Shown here: positions 50,225 to 60,033 of the stretch, piece after piece
How the letters are laid out: each line of letters opens with the position of its first letter
Numbering within the stretch: the stretch's first letter is position 1
Source of the DNA: an uncultured Spirochaetaceae bacterium
Lineage (GTDB): Bacteria > Spirochaetota > Spirochaetia > Sphaerochaetales > Sphaerochaetaceae
Direction: 5' to 3'
NCBI GenBank assembly: GCA_944390725.1
Contig: CALXQU010000006.1
Span: 62,001 to 126,000, forward strand
Length of the DNA: 64,000 bases
Notes under the pieces: model-generated
What the model was told of the DNA's origin: nothing
Database searches by the model: none
The model's input: the letters and a program-made list of their open reading frames with translations, nothing else
Translations under genes and position numbers: made by a program

Positions 50225-51700
50225 ATGGGAATAGATGTTAACGCAGGTGCTCTTATCATAACCGGTGGATACCTCGTCGGTATGCTGGTTATCGGATTCG
50301 TCGTCGGCAAGATCAAGATCAAGAACAGCTCCGACTACATGCTGGCAGGGCGCAGGATGGGCCTCTTCATGGTCGCATTCTCCCTCAGCGCGAACAATAT
50401 CGGCGGAGGATCCACTACAGGCCTCGCGAGCAAGGCGTACGGCGCATGGGGCATGAGTGCCATATGGTATGTCCTTGCGGCGTCCATAGCCATGATCCCG
50501 CTGGCATATTTCGCCCCGAGGATCAGGAAGACATTCGCGGTCACGATTCCTGAGGTCATCGGCAGGCGCTTCGGCAAGGCATCCTCGATATTCTCCGCGG
50601 TGCTGAATATCCTGGCGCTCTTCTGCCTCACCTCGAGCCAGGTTGCCGCCTCCGGTTCCGTCATCGCGACTCTGACGGGCATACCTCTGAATGTATGTCT
50701 CTTCGCAGCCGGTATCATCATCATCGTCTACACGACGCTTGGCGGCATGATCGCGGACCAGATCTCCGATTTCGTCCAGTTCATAATCATCCTCGCCGGA
50801 CTTGCCATCGCCACTCCTATAGTCATCAATGGCTGCGGCGGATGGGATGCCATAGCGGCGAAGCTGCCTGGAGAGCAGCTTTCCTTCACGAAGATCGGCT
50901 GGGTCGTCATCATCGGCTACATCTTCAACTACTTCTGCACATTCCTCTCCGGCCCTGAGATGATCAGCCGCTTCGAGACTGCCAAAGATGAGCAGACGGC
51001 CTTCCGCGCCTCGCTTCTCTCCGGCGTGCTGATGGCTGCCATGGCCATCTTCCCGACGCTCCTCGGCCTTGCTGCCCTTGCCATGAAGGACCAGGTCCCT
51101 GGACTGACGGAGGCAACGGCGATGATGGGAGTCACCGAGCACTTCGCCCCGACCATCATCACAGGCGTCGTCTCGGCAGCTATCATATCCGCGACGATGT
51201 CCAGCGCGGACTCCAACCTCCTCTGCATGTCCACGATGTTCATGAAGGATATCCTGGTGCACTTCAGGGAGGGCTCGAAGGAGTTCACGGATGCCCAGAC
51301 GATCTTCTGGACCCGCTTCTGCAATGTCGTGTTCTGCCTTATCGCGATGCTCATCTCGTTCCTCGGCATCAGCATAGTGACGATGAACACATTCGCCTTC
51401 GCGATCCGCTGCGCAGGTCCGTTCGCTGCCTACGGCCTCGGGCTCGTTGTCCCCAGGGCTACCAGGCATTCAGGCACGATCTCAATCGTGACCGGCACGA
51501 TCGGCGTCGTCTTCTGGCAGATCCTCTCCGGCGGTGATTTCTACCTCGGTGTCCTGCCTGTCGTATTCGGCTGCGCTGTCGGCACCGTCACGTTCTTCCT
51601 CGTCAATGCCATCGAATGGCACATGGGCGTGGAGCCTGCGCCTTCGGCATTCCTCACGGAAGAGGAGCGCAGGAGGGTAGAGGCTGAGGAGAACCGCTGA
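50225..51700 (+). CDS. Sodium:solute symporter (SSS family)
   Basis: 491 residues with about 13 membrane segments. Family motifs: SDYMLAGRRMGLFMVAFSLSANNIGGGSTTG, AYGAWGMSAIWYV and SAAIISATMSSADSNLLCMSTMFMKDI (Na+-binding region). Imports an organic solute with sodium; the substrate is unknown. ATG at 50225 has AAGGAGGTAA upstream. CTTACC at about 50190 could pair with GGTAAG at the ribosome site. The Fur-like box upstream hints at metal- or peroxide-linked control. Confidence 0.9.
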   Translation: MGIDVNAGALIITGGYLVGMLVIGFVVGKIKIKNSSDYMLAGRRMGLFMVAFSLSANNIGGGSTTGLASKAYGAWGMSAIWYVLAASIAMIPLAYFAPRIRKTFAVTIPEVIGRRFGKASSIFSAVLNILALFCLTSSQVAASGSVIATLTGIPLNVCLFAAGIIIIVYTTLGGMIADQISDFVQFIIILAGLAIATPIVINGCGGWDAIAAKLPGEQLSFTKIGWVVIIGYIFNYFCTFLSGPEMISRFETAKDEQTAFRASLLSGVLMAAMAIFPTLLGLAALAMKDQVPGLTEATAMMGVTEHFAPTIITGVVSAAIISATMSSADSNLLCMSTMFMKDILVHFREGSKEFTDAQTIFWTRFCNVVFCLIAMLISFLGISIVTMNTFAFAIRCAGPFAAYGLGLVVPRATRHSGTISIVTGTIGVVFWQILSGGDFYLGVLPVVFGCAVGTVTFFLVNAIEWHMGVEPAPSAFLTEEERRRVEAEENR

Positions 51701-51759
51701 TAGCCTCTTGAAGAATCGGCATGATCCAGCCTCTGGGAAGGGGCATGCTGCTGAAGGAT

Positions 51760-51791
51760 AAGCTGGTGCTGAAGGGCATCAGCTTTCCTTT
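51760..51791 (+). terminator. Terminator after the symporter gene
   Basis: AAGCTGGTGC, loop TGAAGG, GCATCAGCTT: a 10-bp stem with one GU pair, then TCCTTTC. It is 60 bases past the stop. The rest of the 51701-52034 gap shows no gene. Confidence 0.7.
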
Positions 51792-51978
51792 CAGCCTCTG
51801 CTTCCGGCTGTATGGGAGCTATTGTGGCGTTTTGATTTCCATGCAGCTGCTATCTTGCAGGAAATAGTACGCGTTTTCGGCAAAAACAAGGTTTTCGCTG
51901 ATTTTTTACTGCAAGCTTGCATCTGAAAGTAAGCCTATGTCCTTGCTGCTGCGATCCTGATTGATGCGGTATGACAAG

Positions 51979-52016
51979 GAAAAGGGGAACCACCGTGTCC
52001 TGCGGCGATTCCCCTT
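51979..52016 (-). terminator. Terminator of the thioredoxin gene
   Basis: On the minus strand AAGGGGAA and TTCCCCTT pair, with a further CCG/CGG inside, followed by TTTCC; about 20 bases after the stop. Confidence 0.78.
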
Positions 52017-52034
52017 CCATGCGGCGTGCAGCTG

Positions 52035-52340
52035 TCAGAGCCCGAGCATGCGCCTGAGGTCCGCGGCGTTCCTGACGCCTACGGCCCTGTCCGCGACCTG
52101 TCCTGCCTTGAATACGATCAGGGTGGGGATGGACTGGACGCCGAACTCGGAGGCGAGCTCCGGATTCTCATCGACGTTGCACTTGCAGATCTTCGCGCCC
52201 TTGAGCAGCTCCTGCGATTCCTCGAGGATCCTGGACTGCATCCTGCAGGGTCCGCACCATGAAGCCCAGAAGTCGAGGAGGACAGGCTCCGTGGCCTTCA
52301 GCACTTCGCTTTCGAAATTAGCCTTATTTATCTCAATCAT
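52035..52340 (-). CDS. trxA: Thioredoxin
   Basis: 101 residues with the active site WASWCGPCR and the cis-proline in QSIPTLIVFKAG. Reduces protein disulfides in the cytosol. ATG at 52340 follows AAGGAG; an earlier in-frame codon falls in the lipoprotein gene's end region and lacks a site. The last gene in a HIT - lipoprotein - thioredoxin run. Confidence 0.95.
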   Translation of the reverse strand: MIEINKANFESEVLKATEPVLLDFWASWCGPCRMQSRILEESQELLKGAKICKCNVDENPELASEFGVQSIPTLIVFKAGQVADRAVGVRNAADLRRMLGL

Positions 52341-52366
52341 CTTGTTTCTCCTTGCAATAAAGGTAA

Positions 52367-53431
52367 TCATGGGATTATCAGGTCGGCAAGCAGGGCGGAA
52401 TTCCCGGTCCTGTCGGTAAGTCCCTCCACGGCGAAGGAGACCGCCTTCTCAGGCATCAGGCCCTTGATGTACACGAAGTCCAGGCGCTCATAGACATCGC
52501 CTTCATGGCGCGTTATGCCGCCGTCTGTCTCCGCCGAGAAATGGGTGGCGGTATAGGCATCCTTCCATCCCGCGGCCTTGAGCGTGTCGGAGATGCCGAA
52601 GTGCCTGTCGTACCTGTAGCGGTATGGCGTCAGCGCTATCCAGTCATCGGTCGACGGCTCGGGCGATGAGATTATGTATACAGCCTCCCTGTCAGTCACT
52701 CCGGAGACCGCATCGAGGGCGCTCTTGGCGGACCTGTCGCTCTCCCTGTCGATGCCTTCCAGCCATTCGCCTATGCCTGCTGACTCCGCTGGCATCCTGT
52801 CATCCAGCGAGAGGATGGCGATCTCTATGTCCTTATCGCTGGAAATCATGAACTTCGCCGTGCTGCCGTCCGATGAGAGGAAGCGCGGCCTGAAGAGGAG
52901 CGTCCCGCCCCTGAGCGTCACCGCATCCCAGCCGGCGTTCCTTGCGGCGAGCACCTGGTTAGCAAGCGACCCTGTGAGGGCTATGAAGTCAGGGGAGACA
53001 TCGGCCAGCGCGTCCAGCATCGTGCTGAAGTCAGCTGCCTCCATATCGCCGAAGCCCAGCGGCAGCACCGCGATGGAGACATCGGCGACCCCGCCGTCGA
53101 TGACGATATCGCTATCAGCCGGCGTGTAGAGATGGGGGAACTTTATCAGCGAGAGGGCTGCGGGATAGAGATTCTCCTTGTCCTTCTCATAGACAACCGG
53201 TGCCGTGTCCTCTGCCTTTTCCTCCTCGATGGCCGGGAGGGCTTCCGCTTCCGCGCTGCTTTCCTCCTCCGTCACGGCAGTAGCGTCATTGCCCCTGATG
53301 AGGCTGATCTTCGTCTCAGGAAGGGGCTCTTCCTCCGGCAGCACTATCCTGCTGTAGCCTGTCTCGGTCGTGTACGTCGCGCAGCCTGCGGCCAGCAGCA
53401 GGATGGAGATGAATACCGCTATCCCCCTCAT
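52367..53431 (-). CDS. Lipoprotein, possible degenerate endonuclease/phosphatase (EEP) fold
   Basis: 354 residues. Lipoprotein signal ending LLAAGC (C17). An acidic low-complexity linker (about 30-80) follows, then a globular domain. The end, DVYERLDFVYIKGLMPEKAV and DRTGNSALLADLIIP, resembles the last strands of endonuclease/exonuclease/phosphatase proteins, but the catalytic SDH is replaced (TDRTGN), so enzymatic activity is doubtful. Overlaps the HIT gene by 4 bp. Confidence 0.65.
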   Translation of the reverse strand: MRGIAVFISILLLAAGCATYTTETGYSRIVLPEEEPLPETKISLIRGNDATAVTEEESSAEAEALPAIEEEKAEDTAPVVYEKDKENLYPAALSLIKFPHLYTPADSDIVIDGGVADVSIAVLPLGFGDMEAADFSTMLDALADVSPDFIALTGSLANQVLAARNAGWDAVTLRGGTLLFRPRFLSSDGSTAKFMISSDKDIEIAILSLDDRMPAESAGIGEWLEGIDRESDRSAKSALDAVSGVTDREAVYIISSPEPSTDDWIALTPYRYRYDRHFGISDTLKAAGWKDAYTATHFSAETDGGITRHEGDVYERLDFVYIKGLMPEKAVSFAVEGLTDRTGNSALLADLIIP

Positions 53432-53829
53432 ATCCTGAGCTTTTCCCCGTATGCGGCTATCTCGCCATCCTCATATGATGTCTTCTTCAGCACCGGTGTC
53501 CTGCCGTCGCCAGAGACCCTGGGGATGACATGGATGTGGAGGTGGGGCACTTCCTGCCCGGAGGCAGGGGAGTTGTTGATCATGATGTTGGTCCCTTCCG
53601 CCTTGAGGACCTCGCGCTGCTTCATGTCGATCCTGCGCGCTATATCCATCATATGGGAGAGCGTCTCGAGCGGGACTTCCGTGAAGGTCGCATAGGGCTG
53701 GCGGGAAATCACCAGGGCGTGGCCCTTGGCGACGGGGCTTATGTCCAGTATCGCGATGCACTGGTCATCTTCGTATAGCTTTGTCGAGGGGATATCCCCG
53801 CTTATGATCATCTCGAATACGGTTGCCAT
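53428..53829 (-). CDS. HIT-family nucleotide-binding protein
   Basis: 133 residues. Histidine triad HLHIHVIP (H96, H98, H100). Start [40 protein letters not shown] is classic for the Hint branch that hydrolyses adenosine phosphoramidates. First of three overlapping genes on the minus strand, divergent from EF-G. Confidence 0.93.
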   Translation of the reverse strand: MATVFEMIISGDIPSTKLYEDDQCIAILDISPVAKGHALVISRQPYATFTEVPLETLSHMMDIARRIDMKQREVLKAEGTNIMINNSPASGQEVPHLHIHVIPRVSGDGRTPVLKKTSYEDGEIAAYGEKLRI

Positions 53830-54016
53830 GTGGAAATCTTACCATACTTTCAGCGCATATAGCCACCTTATTGCCGGTTTCATGCCGTCAATATCCGATG
53901 TGGGAAGAAATTGGAGCAGTATTGCACAAAGCAATGAATTTCAATATCATGCCAATCTGGTGGCTTTTCGGGCCCCGAAGGCAATTGAGAATTCTACTAT
54001 AAGAGGTATAAAGCAT

Positions 54017-56131
54017 ATGGCACACGATCTGCTGGGCATGAGGAACATCGGAATCAGCGCCCATATCGATTCTGGCAAGACGACGCTTTCAGAACGCATT
54101 CTCTACTTCTGCAACAAGATCCATGCAATCCACGAGGTACGCGGAAAGGATGGAGTCGGCGCTACCATGGACTCAATGGAGCTCGAGAGGGAGAGGGGAA
54201 TCACAATCGCTTCCGCTGCTACTAACGTAGAGTGGAAGGGCCACGAGATCAATATCATCGATACTCCGGGACACGTTGACTTCACGATTGAGGTTGAGAG
54301 GTCCCTCCGTGTCCTCGATGGAGCCATCCTCGTGCTCTGCTCAGTCGGCGGCGTCCAGTCCCAGTCGATTACCGTTGACCGCCAGATGAAGAGATACCAT
54401 GTACCCCGCATCGCATTCGTCAACAAGTGCGACAGGACGGGAGCCAATCCATACAAGGTGAAGAACCAGCTGGTAGAGAAGCTCGGCCTCAATGCTGTCC
54501 TTATGCAGATCCCTATCGGGCTCGAGGACAAGCTCGAGGGCGTCGTGGACCTCGTCGAGATGAAGGCAATCTACTTCGACCAGGGCGAGGACGGCCTCCA
54601 GGAGAGGTTTGGGGAGATCCCGGCAGACCTTCTCGAGGAAGCCAAGGCCAAGAGGGAGGAGATGCTCGACACTGTTTCCATGTGCTCCGATGAGCTGATG
54701 GAGGCCATGCTCGAGGACAAGGTCACCCCAGAGCTTATCCGCGATGCGGTAAGGCGCGGCACGATCAGCCTTGAGCTCTGCCCGGTATTCATGGGCTCCG
54801 CCTACAAGAACAAGGGCATCCAGCCGCTTCTCGACGCTGTCGTCAGCTATCTGCCTAACCCGACCGAGGTCGAGAACAAGGCGCTTGACCTGGACGACAA
54901 CGAGAAGGAAGTCGTGCTCAAGTCCGATGAGAATGCCAAGCCTGTCATCCTCGCATTCAAGCTCGAGGACGGACAGTTCGGCCAGCTCACGTATATCAGG
55001 ATCTACCAGGGCAGGATCAAGAAGGGCGATACCCTCCTCAATACAAGGACGAAGAAGAAGTTCAACGTCGGACGCCTCGTCAAGATGCATGCATCGACGA
55101 TGGAGGATATCTCCGAGGCCGGATGCGGCGAGATCGCTGCCCTCTTCGGCATCGACTGCGCGTCAGGCGATACGTTCTGCGATCCTTCGCTCAACTACTC
55201 GATGACATCGATGTTCGTCCCGAACCCGGTTATCTCCCTTGCTATCGAGCCTGTCGACAAGAAGGCTGCAGATAACATGGCGAAGGCCCTCAACCGCTTC
55301 ACGAAGGAGGACCCGACCTTCCAGACCTATGTCGATCCCGAGTCCAACCAGACAATCATCAGGGGAATGGGCGAGCTCCATCTCGATGTCTACATCGAAA
55401 GGATGAAGAGGGAGTACAAGGCCGAGGTCAAGGTCGGCAAGCCGGAAGTCGCCTACAGGGAGGCTATCAGCCAGAAGGCCGAGTTCAACTATACGCACAA
55501 GAAGCAGACCGGCGGTTCAGGCCAGTATGCACGCGTGGCCGGTTACATCGAGCCGATTGTCCAGACGGATCCCAACGAGGAGCCGAAGGACTATGAGTTC
55601 GTCGATGAGGTCAAGGGCGGCGCGATCCCGACCGAGTATATCCCGTCCTGCGACAAGGGCTTCCAGTCCGCTATGAAGAAGGGCTCGCAGGTAGGCTTCC
55701 CGGTCATCGGCGTACGCGTGGTCGTCAACGATGGCCAGTGGCACCCGGTCGACTCCTCGGATATGGCATTCCAGACAGCTGCCATCGGCGCTTTCAGGGA
55801 AGCCTTCGAGAAGGCCAAGCCTGTCATCCTCGAGCCTATCATGAAGGTCGAGGTCGAGGGTCCCTCCGAGTTCCAGGGCAACATCTTCGGATCGATCAAC
55901 CAGAGGAGAGGCATGATCGTATCCTCGACAGAGGACAACAACCAGTGCCAGGTCATCGCCGAGGTCCCGCTTTCCGAGATGTTCGGCTACTCGACTGTCC
56001 TCCGCTCCCTTACCCAGGGCAAGGCTGAGTTCACGATGGAAGTCGAGAAGTACGGCCGCGTCCCGCAGTCGGTCTCCGATGAGCTGAAGAAGAACTATCA
56101 GGAGAAGAGGAAGAAGGAAGCCGGCAAGTAA
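54017..56131 (+). CDS. fusA: Elongation factor G (spirochaete/mitochondrial type)
   Basis: 704 residues, full length. G-domain motifs: [10 protein letters not shown] (with Asp where most bacterial EF-Gs have AHIDAGKTT), [44 protein letters not shown] is the signature of the EF-G branch shared by spirochaetes, planctomycetes and mitochondria. Catalyses ribosomal translocation. ATG at 54017 after AAGAGGT; the frame is open further upstream without start signals. Its codon choice is more biased than that of neighbours (many TC/GC-ending codons), as for highly expressed genes. Confidence 0.95.
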   Translation: MAHDLLGMRNIGISAHIDSGKTTLSERILYFCNKIHAIHEVRGKDGVGATMDSMELERERGITIASAATNVEWKGHEINIIDTPGHVDFTIEVERSLRVLDGAILVLCSVGGVQSQSITVDRQMKRYHVPRIAFVNKCDRTGANPYKVKNQLVEKLGLNAVLMQIPIGLEDKLEGVVDLVEMKAIYFDQGEDGLQERFGEIPADLLEEAKAKREEMLDTVSMCSDELMEAMLEDKVTPELIRDAVRRGTISLELCPVFMGSAYKNKGIQPLLDAVVSYLPNPTEVENKALDLDDNEKEVVLKSDENAKPVILAFKLEDGQFGQLTYIRIYQGRIKKGDTLLNTRTKKKFNVGRLVKMHASTMEDISEAGCGEIAALFGIDCASGDTFCDPSLNYSMTSMFVPNPVISLAIEPVDKKAADNMAKALNRFTKEDPTFQTYVDPESNQTIIRGMGELHLDVYIERMKREYKAEVKVGKPEVAYREAISQKAEFNYTHKKQTGGSGQYARVAGYIEPIVQTDPNEEPKDYEFVDEVKGGAIPTEYIPSCDKGFQSAMKKGSQVGFPVIGVRVVVNDGQWHPVDSSDMAFQTAAIGAFREAFEKAKPVILEPIMKVEVEGPSEFQGNIFGSINQRRGMIVSSTEDNNQCQVIAEVPLSEMFGYSTVLRSLTQGKAEFTMEVEKYGRVPQSVSDELKKNYQEKRKKEAGK

Positions 56132-56153
56132 TAGGCGGTTTCCGCGATACGGA

Positions 56154-56181
56154 GAGGCCATTCCCGATGGGGAGTGGCCTC
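56154..56181 (+). terminator. Terminator of fusA
   Basis: GAGGCCATTCCC, loop GATG, GGGAGTGGCCTC: a 12-bp stem with one wobble, then ATTTCATT. Confidence 0.85.
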
Positions 56182-56281
56182 ATTTCATTGCATGGCGCGG
56201 AGTTGGCCATTTTGCGGAAAAAGGTTGTATTTTCCCATCTCCGCTATGTTACAATTATGTAAAGCAGATTGGAGGTGCAAA

Positions 56282-56989
56282 ATGGATATCAAGGAACTCA
56301 ACAGCGTAAGCCCGCTCCGCATCTTTGAGGAGTCTATCAATGGCGGACTCGGGCGCGGGAATCTCGGTGTCATCGTCTCACGCCATGGCGTCGGCAAGAC
56401 GGCATGCCTGGTTCATCTGGCAACCGATAAGCTCTTGAAAGGTGAAAGCGTCATCCACGTTTCCTTCTCAGGCAACGTCGAGCATGTGATAAATTGGTAT
56501 AAGGAAGTCTTCAGGGAGATTGCGGAGATGCAGTCCCTCGATGATGCGACCCTCGTCTACAATTCGATCCTCGCCAACAGGGTCGTGATGAACTTCTCGC
56601 AGGAGAACGTACCGGTCGACAAGGTCCTCTCCTCGCTCGAATCACTGATCAGCCAGGGCTCCTTCAAGGCTGACTGCATCCTCTTCGACGGCTACAAGCT
56701 TACCGTTGCCGATGAGGATGAGATCATCAAGATCAAGGAATTCGCCAAGAAGATGAACCTCGAGGTATGGTTCTCCGTATCCCCGGTCCGTCCCGATGTC
56801 GTCTATGATGATAACGGCGTTCCCAATACGCTCGTGAAGTACTATGACCTGATAGATGTCCTTGTCGCGCTCAAGTACGATGAGAAGATCGACAAGGTAG
56901 TCATGACAGTGGTGAGGGCCCACCATGCCAATGTGCCTAAGCCGATGAAGGTCAACCTCGATCCGCGTACTATGCTTATCTCCAAGTGA
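56282..56989 (+). CDS. RecA/KaiC-like P-loop protein
   Basis: 235 residues. Walker A VSRHGVGKTACLVHLA near residue 27, a Walker B-like CILFDGYKL, and a KaiC/RadA-like overall order. No second domain, zinc finger or DNA-binding motif. ATG at 56282 after TGGAGGTGC. Between fusA and the isoprenoid genes; function unknown, possibly a spirochaete-restricted regulator. Confidence 0.75.
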   Translation: MDIKELNSVSPLRIFEESINGGLGRGNLGVIVSRHGVGKTACLVHLATDKLLKGESVIHVSFSGNVEHVINWYKEVFREIAEMQSLDDATLVYNSILANRVVMNFSQENVPVDKVLSSLESLISQGSFKADCILFDGYKLTVADEDEIIKIKEFAKKMNLEVWFSVSPVRPDVVYDDNGVPNTLVKYYDLIDVLVALKYDEKIDKVVMTVVRAHHANVPKPMKVNLDPRTMLISK

Positions 56990-56996
56990 GCTGTAT

Positions 56997-57020
56997 GGGC
57001 TGCTGCGGCAGCCCTTCTTC
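56997..57020 (+). terminator. Terminator of the RecA/KaiC-like gene
   Basis: GGGCTGC, loop TGCG, GCAGCCC, TTCTTCGTC; eight bases after the stop. Confidence 0.8.
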
Positions 57021-57030
57021 GTCATTGGGT

Positions 57031-57047
57031 CCCCGCGCTATGCGGGG
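57031..57047 (-). terminator. Hairpin after ispF
   Basis: CCCCGC, loop GCTAT, GCGGGG, six bases beyond the ispF stop; no clear U-run. Confidence 0.5.
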
Positions 57048-57052
57048 ATATC

Positions 57053-57508
57053 CTATTCCAGCAGGATGGCAGCCTCTGCCCTCACGGCAAGGCCCTGCCC
57101 GATATCGCCAAGGCCTTCCGCGGTCTTCGCCTTGATGGAGACCCTGTCCTCATCGATACCAAGGAGCGAGGCCACGCTTCTCCGTATCTCCTGCTTATAG
57201 CCGGAAAGCCTCGGTTCCTCCAGCGTGATTATCGTATCGATGTTGATGATCCTAGGGGAGAGCCTTTCCATGACAGACCTGAGAAGCACGCTGCTTGATT
57301 CTCCTTTCCTCACCGCTTCCGGAGGGAACAGCTCCCCGATATCAGGGGCGCCCAGTGCTCCGAGGATTGCATCGATGATGGCATGAAGCAGCACATCGCC
57401 GTCAGAATGCGCTGCTTCCCCGCGCTCGGAGGGTATCATGATGCCGCCAAGCATCAGCGGAGGGCCCTCCTCGAGCCTGTGTATGTCGCTGCCGAATCCG
57501 ATCCTCAT
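57053..57508 (-). CDS. ispF: 2-C-methyl-D-erythritol 2,4-cyclodiphosphate synthase
   Basis: 151 residues. Metal-binding GSDIHRL (DxH) at the start and HSDGDVLLHAI, plus the C-terminal KAKTAEGLGDIGQGLAVRAEA. Fifth enzyme of the non-mevalonate isoprenoid pathway. Overlaps ispD by 4 bp. Confidence 0.95.
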   Translation of the reverse strand: MRIGFGSDIHRLEEGPPLMLGGIMIPSERGEAAHSDGDVLLHAIIDAILGALGAPDIGELFPPEAVRKGESSSVLLRSVMERLSPRIINIDTIITLEEPRLSGYKQEIRRSVASLLGIDEDRVSIKAKTAEGLGDIGQGLAVRAEAAILLE

Positions 57509-58311
57509 TCCCTGCTTCCTTCCGCGATTAGCTCCCTCATCCTGCGCGATGCCGCAGCGCTCCTGCGTCCTTCCAGCCTGGCTTTCGCGTATTCCTCGAT
57601 CTGCCTTTCCGCATCAGGGATGTCATCGAGGTAGGTGATCTTCCTGTTCTTCCTGTCTCCCTGTATCGCCGAGGCCTTATAGCCTGCATTGATGAATACC
57701 GCGATATCATCATCGGCAGAGCCGTCGAATGACGCGTATGCATCGATAAGGCTTTCCCTGCGGAATATCTGCGGGGTCTGGAGCGCGATGATCCCCGACT
57801 TGTCTACAGCTGACTCGATCATGCCGTCCGGCCCCAGCGTCCTCAGCGCATCGACCACGCGCGTGGCAGGAGCAGCCCCTCCGACTACGGTGGCAGCCGC
57901 AAGCGTACGGATAATCAGCTCCTTCGTGATATATGGCCTCGCTCCGTCATGTATGGCTATATAGCCGAACGATGCAGGCATGCCTTCCAGTGCCTTCAGC
58001 GCGTTGCGCACCGACTCGGTCCTCGTCGCCCCTCCCTCGACCAGGAGCATCGGCACTGTCTGGATATCCATCAGGTCCTCGAGCGCTACGGCCGCCTCGT
58101 CTTCCGAGCCTTTGGGGCAGGTGACGATGACCGCGCTCAGCCCGGGGATCTCATAGAAGGGCTTCACGGCCCTGTAGAGCACGGAATGGCCATCGATCGA
58201 GAGGTATTCCTTCTTCACGTCCTCGATGCGTCCGGAGAGGAATCTCCCTGACGAGCCTGCTGCCGTGATTACCGCCGCAAACGGCGGGATATGCGATGCT
58301 GATGAACCCAT
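57505..58311 (-). CDS. ispD: 2-C-methyl-D-erythritol 4-phosphate cytidylyltransferase
   Basis: 268 residues. Nucleotide-binding AAVITAAGSSGRFLSG...KKEYL, then IHDGARPYI and the ALQTPQIFRR block. Adds CMP to methylerythritol phosphate. Longer than E. coli IspD by about 30 residues at the C-terminus, with an arginine-rich tail (EGRRSAAASRRMREL). Forms an operon with ispF. Confidence 0.93.
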   Translation of the reverse strand: MGSSASHIPPFAAVITAAGSSGRFLSGRIEDVKKEYLSIDGHSVLYRAVKPFYEIPGLSAVIVTCPKGSEDEAAVALEDLMDIQTVPMLLVEGGATRTESVRNALKALEGMPASFGYIAIHDGARPYITKELIIRTLAAATVVGGAAPATRVVDALRTLGPDGMIESAVDKSGIIALQTPQIFRRESLIDAYASFDGSADDDIAVFINAGYKASAIQGDRKNRKITYLDDIPDAERQIEEYAKARLEGRRSAAASRRMRELIAEGSRE

Positions 58312-58417
58312 ATTGATAGCTCCTCCTAATGCGGCATGAAGGCCTGGATAGCCTCTCTGTGGCCTGCAGCTACATGATAATTGCGGGATGGGAAGGGGTC
58401 AAATGGCCTCTGCCGGC

Positions 58418-58909
58418 TTACTTCTCAAGCCTGCTGAAGATCTTCTTCTTCATCTCCTCCGCATTGATTCCCAGCACGGAGGATGACTCATCGACAAGGA
58501 GCGTCAGGGCATTGTCGTAGAGCTTCCTTTCCTGGACCGGAAGCTCCTTGACCTTGGAGCGGTGGTAGAGGGAGTTGACCACGCTTGCCACTGCGAGCAT
58601 CGAGCCTTCCTTCATCAGCTCCTGGTTCATGAGGAGCCTGGACTTCCAGTCCATACGGGACATCTCGCGACGCACAGATAGGGAGGAAATAGCCTTCTTG
58701 GCTTCGTCTTGCGTCGCAAGATGCCTGAGCCCTAGGTCCAGGGCGTTATCCACAGGCAGCAGGACATCCATCTCCGAGGAAAGTATCTGTATGCGGTAAT
58801 ATTCCCTGGCATTGCGCTTTTCCTTGGCCCGGATGCATCCGACGCCTTGGAGAGGGTATACCACGCTGTCCCCTATGCGGAATCCTGATCTAGCTTTTGC
58901 TCCTGCCAT
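58418..58909 (-). CDS. CarD/CdnL-family RNA polymerase-binding regulator
   Basis: 163 residues. N-terminal RNAP-interacting Tudor-like part (FRIGDSVVYPLQGVGCI) and a helical C-terminal DNA-contacting part (RKLYDNALTLLVDESSSVL). CarD proteins stabilise open complexes at promoters and are common in spirochaetes. Single gene upstream of ispDF on the same strand. Confidence 0.9.
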   Translation of the reverse strand: MAGAKARSGFRIGDSVVYPLQGVGCIRAKEKRNAREYYRIQILSSEMDVLLPVDNALDLGLRHLATQDEAKKAISSLSVRREMSRMDWKSRLLMNQELMKEGSMLAVASVVNSLYHRSKVKELPVQERKLYDNALTLLVDESSSVLGINAEEMKKKIFSRLEK

Positions 58910-59037
58910 GGATAAATGATAACACCAAGGTAGGAAATCTCAACAGCGAAAGAAAAGGAAACATCCCTCAAACCGGCAGTCCCAGAGGCTTCCGTATCAG
59001 GGGAAATGCCATATAATCATACAAAAAGGAGGCCTGT

Positions 59038-59313
59038 ATGCCTGAGGATAGGAACGAAGTCATCGAAGTCCCCGGGACTGCCGATGCCAAGGCAAAGACT
59101 GTGCAGATGAGGTACATCTTCATGGATGCCGAGAAGGGGTGGTACGAGAAGGAGAAGGACAATGTCCGCATCACGAAGTACTACAGGACGCAGCAGGAAG
59201 CGATCGATGCTGCCAAGAAGCATATCAGGAATTCCGGCATGCCCGGCCGCGTGATAGTTCAGTCGAAGACGGGGAAGATCCGCGCGAACGAGAAAGTCGC
59301 CAAGAAGAAATAG
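59038..59313 (+). CDS. Small DUF2188-like protein
   Basis: 91 residues. The core matches the DUF2188 pattern: KGWYEKEKDNVRITKYYRTQQEAIDAAKKHIRNSGMPGRVIVQSKTGKIRANE, aromatic start, T-Q-EAI-AAK helix and GRV-V strand. Lysine-rich. AAAAAGGAGG precedes the ATG. Function unknown. Confidence 0.75.
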   Translation: MPEDRNEVIEVPGTADAKAKTVQMRYIFMDAEKGWYEKEKDNVRITKYYRTQQEAIDAAKKHIRNSGMPGRVIVQSKTGKIRANEKVAKKK

Positions 59314-59361
59314 CGCCGGCTATTTCCCATTTGCGCTTTAACGTGTATTTTCACAGAAGGA

Positions 59362-60033
59362 ATGTTCAGTTCAAGGATCTTAGGGATAGTCGTTGATTCC
59401 TTCTGGGATATACTGCTGCCAGGCCTGACGATGACTCTGCCGCTTACCGCGATATCCTTCGCGATAGCGCTTGCCATAGCCACGTTTACGGCCCTTGTGC
59501 AGTATGCCGATGTGCGCATCCTGAAGGAAGCCGCCAGGTTCTATATCTGGGCGGTCAGGGGCACGCCGCTACTGGTGCAGCTCTTCGTCGTCTTCTACGG
59601 CCTTCCCTCTGTCGGCATCGTGCTGCCGCCGTTCCCTGCCGCCGTGATTGTCTTCTCCATCAATGAGGGGGCATACTGCGCCGAGATCATCAGGGCGGCG
59701 CTCGAATCGGTGCCGGCGGGGCAGATGGAGGCTGGCAGGTGCCTTGGCCTGAGGTATATGCAGACAATCAGGTACATCATGATGCCCCAGGCGCTGCGTA
59801 CCGCCTTCCCCTCGCTTTCCAACTCGCTGATCGCGATGGTGAAGGATACGTCCCTTGCTGCGAACATAACGGTGGCGGAGATGTTCATGGCTACCCAGAG
59901 GATAGTCGCCAGGACATACGAGCCGCTTGTCCTGTATATCGAAGTCGGCCTCATCTACCTGATGTTCTGCACCGTGCTCACATGGCTGCAGCGCAGGGGA
60001 GAGGCGAGGCTGGGCCGCGGAGGAAGGAATTGA
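59362..60033 (+). CDS. Amino-acid ABC transporter permease (HisM/GlnP type)
   Basis: 223 residues, five or so membrane segments. Polar amino-acid uptake family motif FYIWAVRGTPLLVQLF and the EAA loop EAGRCLGLRYMQTIRYIMMPQALR. Co-transcribed with the binding protein (4-bp overlap). No ATPase gene follows; the next gene is a DNA polymerase. Confidence 0.9.
   Translation: MFSSRILGIVVDSFWDILLPGLTMTLPLTAISFAIALAIATFTALVQYADVRILKEAARFYIWAVRGTPLLVQLFVVFYGLPSVGIVLPPFPAAVIVFSINEGAYCAEIIRAALESVPAGQMEAGRCLGLRYMQTIRYIMMPQALRTAFPSLSNSLIAMVKDTSLAANITVAEMFMATQRIVARTYEPLVLYIEVGLIYLMFCTVLTWLQRRGEARLGRGGRN

Noticed and set aside
53726..54016. N-terminal extension of EF-G by 97 codons
   Set aside because: It overlaps the divergent HIT gene and its promoter; EF-G begins [18 protein letters not shown] at 54017 after AAGAGGT.
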